Assembly (NCBI GenBank): GCA_963933205.1
Contig: CAWVTK010000010.1
Span: forward strand, 1 to 24,032
From: UBA6772 sp963933205
Lineage (GTDB): Bacteria > Bacteroidota > Bacteroidia > Flavobacteriales > UBA7430
DNA: 24,032 nt
Direction of reading: 5' to 3'
Shown here: piece after piece, positions 20,994 through 24,032 of the stretch
Layout of the letters: each line of letters opens with the position of its first letter
Position numbering within the stretch: position 1 is the stretch's first letter
Notes under the pieces: generated by a model
The model's database searches: none
What the model was told of the DNA's origin: nothing
What the model saw: only the letters and a program-made list of their open reading frames with translations
Made by a program: the position numbers and the translations under genes

Positions 20994-21533
20994 ATGGGTA
21001 AAACCTCACAACAATACGATCTGGTTATTGAAAAGTGCTCTGGGCTTTTCGAAAAGAAAATGAAAGACTACGGAAGCGCTTGGCGCATTCTACGTTTGCC
21101 ATCGCTTACCGATCAAATTTACATTAAGGCCCAGCGCATAAGAAGCATAGAAAATAAAGGAGTGCAACGAGTAGAGGAGGGCATTTACTCTGAGTTTATC
21201 GGCATTTTGAATTATTCTATTATGGCACTCATTCAGCTAGAAAAGGGTGTGGCAGAACAGCCAGATCTAAATACAAGCGAAGCTTTACAGGTGTACCTGC
21301 ATTATGCAAAGGCCTCTAAAGAACTTATGGAAGCTAAAAACCACGATTACGGCGAAGCCTGGAGAGAGATGAGGGTAAGTTCTTTAACCGACCTAATACT
21401 CCAAAAACTTTTACGCGTTAAGCAAATAGAAAACAACCAAGGAAAAACTTTAGTAAGCGAAGGTATAGATGCCAATTATTACGATATGGTAAATTATGCT
21501 GTTTTCGCCTTAATTCATTTAGAAGAAGAATAA
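20994..21533 (+). CDS. Tandem DUF1599 (nucleotide-modification-associated) protein
   Basis: This 179-residue protein consists of the same domain twice. Copy 1 has DYGSAWRILRLPSLTD (25-40) and IRSIEN; copy 2 has DYGEAWREMRVSSLTD (118-133) and VKQIEN. Each copy ends in a hydrophobic NYxxxALIxLE helix (73-83 and 167-177). The offset between copies is 93 residues. This is the DUF1599 family, catalogued as a nucleotide-modification-associated domain on the basis of phage contexts. No catalytic activity has been established that I know of. In Bacteroidota it is commonly next to the DoxX-type gene that follows here one base after its stop. It is soluble and largely helical. The duplication is plain from the sequence; a role in nucleotide metabolism is an inference from the family name and from the neighbouring folP. 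Confidence 0.88.
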   Translation: MGKTSQQYDLVIEKCSGLFEKKMKDYGSAWRILRLPSLTDQIYIKAQRIRSIENKGVQRVEEGIYSEFIGILNYSIMALIQLEKGVAEQPDLNTSEALQVYLHYAKASKELMEAKNHDYGEAWREMRVSSLTDLILQKLLRVKQIENNQGKTLVSEGIDANYYDMVNYAVFALIHLEEE

Positions 21534-21534
21534 G

Positions 21535-22797
21535 ATGCAAAAATTAACCACCATTTCGCGCACCCTCGTTGGTGCTCTATTTATTGTTTCGGGATTAGTG
21601 AAAGCCAACGATGCGGTAGGCTTTTCTTTTAAGCTGCACGATTATTTCGCGGCCGATGTACTCGACCTTCCTTTCTTTTTAGAATACACCTATCCGCTGG
21701 CAGTATTTATTTGCATTTCCGAAATTTTACTGGGTTTGGCTGTTTTGGTAGGTGCCAAAATGAGAATAACAGCTTTTTCTTTATTGCTCATGATTTTGTT
21801 TTTTGACGGCTTAACTTTTTACTCCGCCTATTTTAATAAAGTAACCGACTGCGGTTGTTTTGGCGATGCCATTAAATTAACCCCCTGGGAATCTTTTGCT
21901 AAAGATGTTGTTTTAAGTGTACTCATCTTTATTATTGTGGCCTTTCACTCCAAAGTAAAATACCAAACCAACAAACAAAACTTAAAGGTATTGTCTGTTG
22001 CACTCCTATTAACTGGCTTGTTTTCTTATTTTATTTTAGACTGGTTCTTCCCAGTTTACTTTTCCCTTATTTTGTTTGTTATGGCCGGCTTGGTCAATCA
22101 TTTTTTACACAAAGAAATTAGAGAATGGACTCTGGCTACCTTAGCTTTAATTACCTGTATTGCCTTTTCGTACCATACGTACTCGCATTTACCTATTAGA
22201 GATTACCGCCCGTATGCCATTGGTAAAAACATAGCCAAAGACATGGTTTTGCCCGAAGGAGCTGTGGCCGATGTATACCAAGATGTGTGGAAATACGAGC
22301 TTAACGGTGTGGTTAATGATTACAGTACCGAAGACAAGCCTTGGGAAATTGAAGGCGCTACTTTTGTAGACCGCGAAACCAAACTTATACTGGAAGGAGA
22401 CCATCCACCCATTCACGATTTCTCGATAGAATCCGACGTTTTGGGAGACATTACAGACAGTATTTTAACGGCACCCAACGCCGTAATGTTTGTAATGTAC
22501 GATTTGAAAAAATCGGATTACCAAGGCCTGCAGAAAGTACAAACGCTAATGAACGAATTAAGCGGCGAAGCAGTATCGCTTGTGGCATTGTCTGCCACAA
22601 CAGAGTCTCAAATGCTCTCCATTAGCCAAGAGGCAGGTGTTACCATACCTTTTTATTTTACCGACGAAACAACCTTAAAAACCATAATCCGATCGAATCC
22701 TAGTATGCTTTGGTTGCAAGAGGGAACCATTGTTAACAAATGGCACCACAACGACTTTCCAAGTGCACAGGAGCTAAAAAATAAATACCTCAAGTAA
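21535..22797 (+). CDS. DoxX/MauE-like membrane protein of the BT_3928 type with thioredoxin-like C-terminus
   Basis: This 420-residue membrane protein opens with a DoxX/MauE-like four-helix unit (about 8-25, 52-73, 78-98 and 122-140). A CGCFGD motif (C106, C108) lies in the loop after helix 3. More helices follow at about 150-168, 172-190 and 198-215. The last 200 residues are outside the membrane. Residues about 315-418 look like a thioredoxin-type fold (VMFVMYDLKKS, then SLVALSATTES, then a cis-proline-like TIPFYF and GTIVNKW), but there is no CxxC active site. MauE-like proteins assist disulfide formation in periplasmic proteins, so a redox role is plausible; the cysteine pair is the only visible candidate site. 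It starts one base after the DUF1599 stop (TAAGATG), so translation is probably coupled. Confidence 0.85.
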   Translation: MQKLTTISRTLVGALFIVSGLVKANDAVGFSFKLHDYFAADVLDLPFFLEYTYPLAVFICISEILLGLAVLVGAKMRITAFSLLLMILFFDGLTFYSAYFNKVTDCGCFGDAIKLTPWESFAKDVVLSVLIFIIVAFHSKVKYQTNKQNLKVLSVALLLTGLFSYFILDWFFPVYFSLILFVMAGLVNHFLHKEIREWTLATLALITCIAFSYHTYSHLPIRDYRPYAIGKNIAKDMVLPEGAVADVYQDVWKYELNGVVNDYSTEDKPWEIEGATFVDRETKLILEGDHPPIHDFSIESDVLGDITDSILTAPNAVMFVMYDLKKSDYQGLQKVQTLMNELSGEAVSLVALSATTESQMLSISQEAGVTIPFYFTDETTLKTIIRSNPSMLWLQEGTIVNKWHHNDFPSAQELKNKYLK

Positions 22798-22798
22798 A

Positions 22799-23872
22799 TT
22801 GCTAAAAGCCCTAGCATACAAACTCGCTTACACACTACTGGTAATTTGGGGTGTGGCGACTTTGGTTTTTTGTTTGTTTTCCATTTTACCTGGCGATCCT
22901 TCGCGGATGATGCTGGGACAAAGAGAAAACGAAGAAATGCGCCAGGCCATTCAAAAAAAATACGGCTTTGACAAACCACTGCCTCAGCAGTACCTATATT
23001 TCTTAAACGACTTATCTCCGCTGTCTGTACACAGCAATTTGCCTACAGATTTTACGCACAAAAGCACCCACGCTTATACCGTATTTGCCACTTTTGAAAC
23101 TGGTAAGTACAGTTTGGTTTTAAAAGCTCCCTACCTAAGAGTATCTTTTGTACGCAAGGGAGTTCCTGTAAGTGCTATTATTGCCAATACCTTGCCCAAT
23201 ACCTTTGTGCTGGCCATAGCTTCCATGAGTATAGCCTTGTTTTTTGGCATTGGTTTTGGGCTGGTTTGCGCCTTGTACGAGCATAAGTTTATCGATCAAT
23301 TTTTATCGAGTACAGCCGTCCTTGGCATGGCTTTGCCCTCCTTTTTTTCGGCCATACTCATGGCCTGGATTTTTGGCTACGTTTACCAAGAATACACCGG
23401 CTTGTCTATGACGGGGAGCTTGTACGAGGTAGACGATTACGGTAGAGGAGAGCATCTGGTATTAAAAAACGTACTCTTACCTGCACTTACCCTTGGCATG
23501 CGCCCATTGGCAGTTGTAATGCAGTTAACCCGAAATTCTATTTTAGATACCTTGGCCGAAGATTACATTAGAACAGCGCGCGCAAAAGGACTGTCTTCTT
23601 CCAGAATTTTATTGGTGCATGCACTGCCCAATGCTTTAAATCCGGTGCTTACTTCTGCCTCTGGCTGGATGGCCTCCTTATTAGCTGGAGCCGTTTTTGT
23701 GGAATTTATTTTTGGATGGAACGGCTTGGGTAAAGAAATTGTGTATGCCTTAAATTACCTCGATTTACCTGTGGTTATGGGCGCGGTTCTTACACTTTCC
23801 ATCTGTTTTGTACTCATCACCATTTGCACCGATTTCCTTTACTACATCCTCGATCCGCGCATTAGAAGCTAA
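22799..23872 (+). CDS. ABC transporter permease, OppB/DppB family
   Basis: This 357-residue permease belongs to the peptide/nickel importer class. The first helix (about 8-30) ends in the family marker LPGDPSRMMLG. The core helices run from about 127 onwards. The EAA loop that contacts the ATPase is AEDYIRTARAKGLSSSRIL (253-271) followed by HALPNALNP. The protein ends DFLYYILDPRIRS, also typical. Compared with the usual 305-320 residues, there is an extra extracytoplasmic segment at about 71-120. The start is TTG at 22799, one base after the previous stop; no ATG is available before the first helix. No binding protein, second permease or ATPase is visible in the window, so partners must lie beyond the right edge or elsewhere. 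The substrate is unknown; oligopeptides are the family default. Confidence 0.9.
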   Translation: MLKALAYKLAYTLLVIWGVATLVFCLFSILPGDPSRMMLGQRENEEMRQAIQKKYGFDKPLPQQYLYFLNDLSPLSVHSNLPTDFTHKSTHAYTVFATFETGKYSLVLKAPYLRVSFVRKGVPVSAIIANTLPNTFVLAIASMSIALFFGIGFGLVCALYEHKFIDQFLSSTAVLGMALPSFFSAILMAWIFGYVYQEYTGLSMTGSLYEVDDYGRGEHLVLKNVLLPALTLGMRPLAVVMQLTRNSILDTLAEDYIRTARAKGLSSSRILLVHALPNALNPVLTSASGWMASLLAGAVFVEFIFGWNGLGKEIVYALNYLDLPVVMGAVLTLSICFVLITICTDFLYYILDPRIRS

Positions 23873-24032
23873 ATTAAACTCACTCATCTCGAATAATACA
23901 TAGTTAATAAATTAGTTATCTAGCTATTATTTACTACATTAGCTCTTATTATAAAAGTTACCTCTCAGGTTTATTTAATTCTCGGTACTGCTTTACGCGT
24001 ACCATTCTGTTAATTAATTAAATAATATCTAT
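23873..24032. other. Non-coding right end with iterated TAGYT motifs
   Basis: These 160 bases hold no credible reading frame on either strand and are very AT-rich. TAGCTATTATT (23921-23931) and TAGCTCTTATT (23940-23950) form an imperfect direct repeat 19 bases apart, and related TAGTTA strings occur at 23901 and 23913. GGTAC (23983-23987) and GTACC (23998-24002) could pair as a short stem. There is no clear terminator for the permease gene and no exact TAnnTTTG. It may be the promoter region of a gene beyond the edge. Confidence 0.4.

Noticed and set aside
1..24032. CRISPR arrays, tRNA or rRNA genes, insertion sequences, toxin-antitoxin or defence islands
   Set aside because: I found no regularly spaced repeats, no cloverleaf or rRNA-like sequence, and no transposase or nuclease gene in the window.

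Overview
The window is about 24 kb of AT-rich chromosomal DNA that reads like a member of the Bacteroidota, most likely the order Flavobacteriales. Three observations support this. Gene starts usually lack a Shine-Dalgarno sequence and are preceded by A-rich stretches. Several starts have a TAnnTTTG element just upstream, which is the -7 box of Bacteroidota promoters. The gene content and order (LptD / amidase / MlaD-like / paired Fe-S proteins / so-called 'ABC transporter ATPase', and folP-cdaA divergent from DUF1599-DoxX) are familiar from that phylum. I see no tRNA, rRNA, CRISPR, insertion sequence, integrase or phage gene. It looks like ordinary core genome, almost fully coding, and no gene-free stretch exceeds 220 bases.

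Layout. 1-193 (-): start of a secreted DUF4294-type protein, cut by the window edge. 279-1633 (+): a small four-helix membrane protein and a PLP-dependent serine/threonine dehydratase. 1775-3474 (+): a complete umuDC operon (error-prone DNA polymerase V) with an ATGA overlap. 3481-5874 (-): D-Ala-D-Ala ligase, MeaB GTPase and an unrecognised 138-residue protein, all overlapping end to end. 6092-8590 (-): an LptD-like outer-membrane protein. 8659-13350 (+): a divergent envelope/redox gene string of N-acetylmuramoyl-L-alanine amidase, MCE/MlaD protein, membrane 4Fe-4S protein, CCG-domain Fe-S protein, and a small protein usually mislabelled as an ABC ATPase. 13383-16145 (+): cytidine deaminase, then pyruvate dehydrogenase E1 alpha and E2, closed by a strong intrinsic terminator. 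16203-17998 (+): ElaA-like acetyltransferase, GmhB-like HAD phosphatase, class IV aminotransferase. 18000-18563 (-): YqgE/AlgH. 18667-19305 (+): PdxH. 19302-20912 (-): dihydropteroate synthase and the diadenylate cyclase CdaA. 20994-23872 (+): tandem DUF1599 protein, a DoxX/BT_3928-type membrane protein with a thioredoxin-like tail, and an OppB-type ABC permease.

How the genes work together. Much of the window concerns the cell envelope: peptidoglycan precursor synthesis (ddl), peptidoglycan cleavage (amidase), LPS export (lptD), lipid handling (mlaD-like) and c-di-AMP synthesis (cdaA). The rest is central and cofactor metabolism (PDH, folate, PLP) and DNA damage tolerance. The least understood part is 8659-13350. 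There a peptidoglycan amidase and an MCE lipid-transport protein are followed, without a break, by a predicted membrane heterodisulfide-reductase-like electron-transfer pair whose redox partners are unknown. That is the best candidate in the window for an uncharacterised system.
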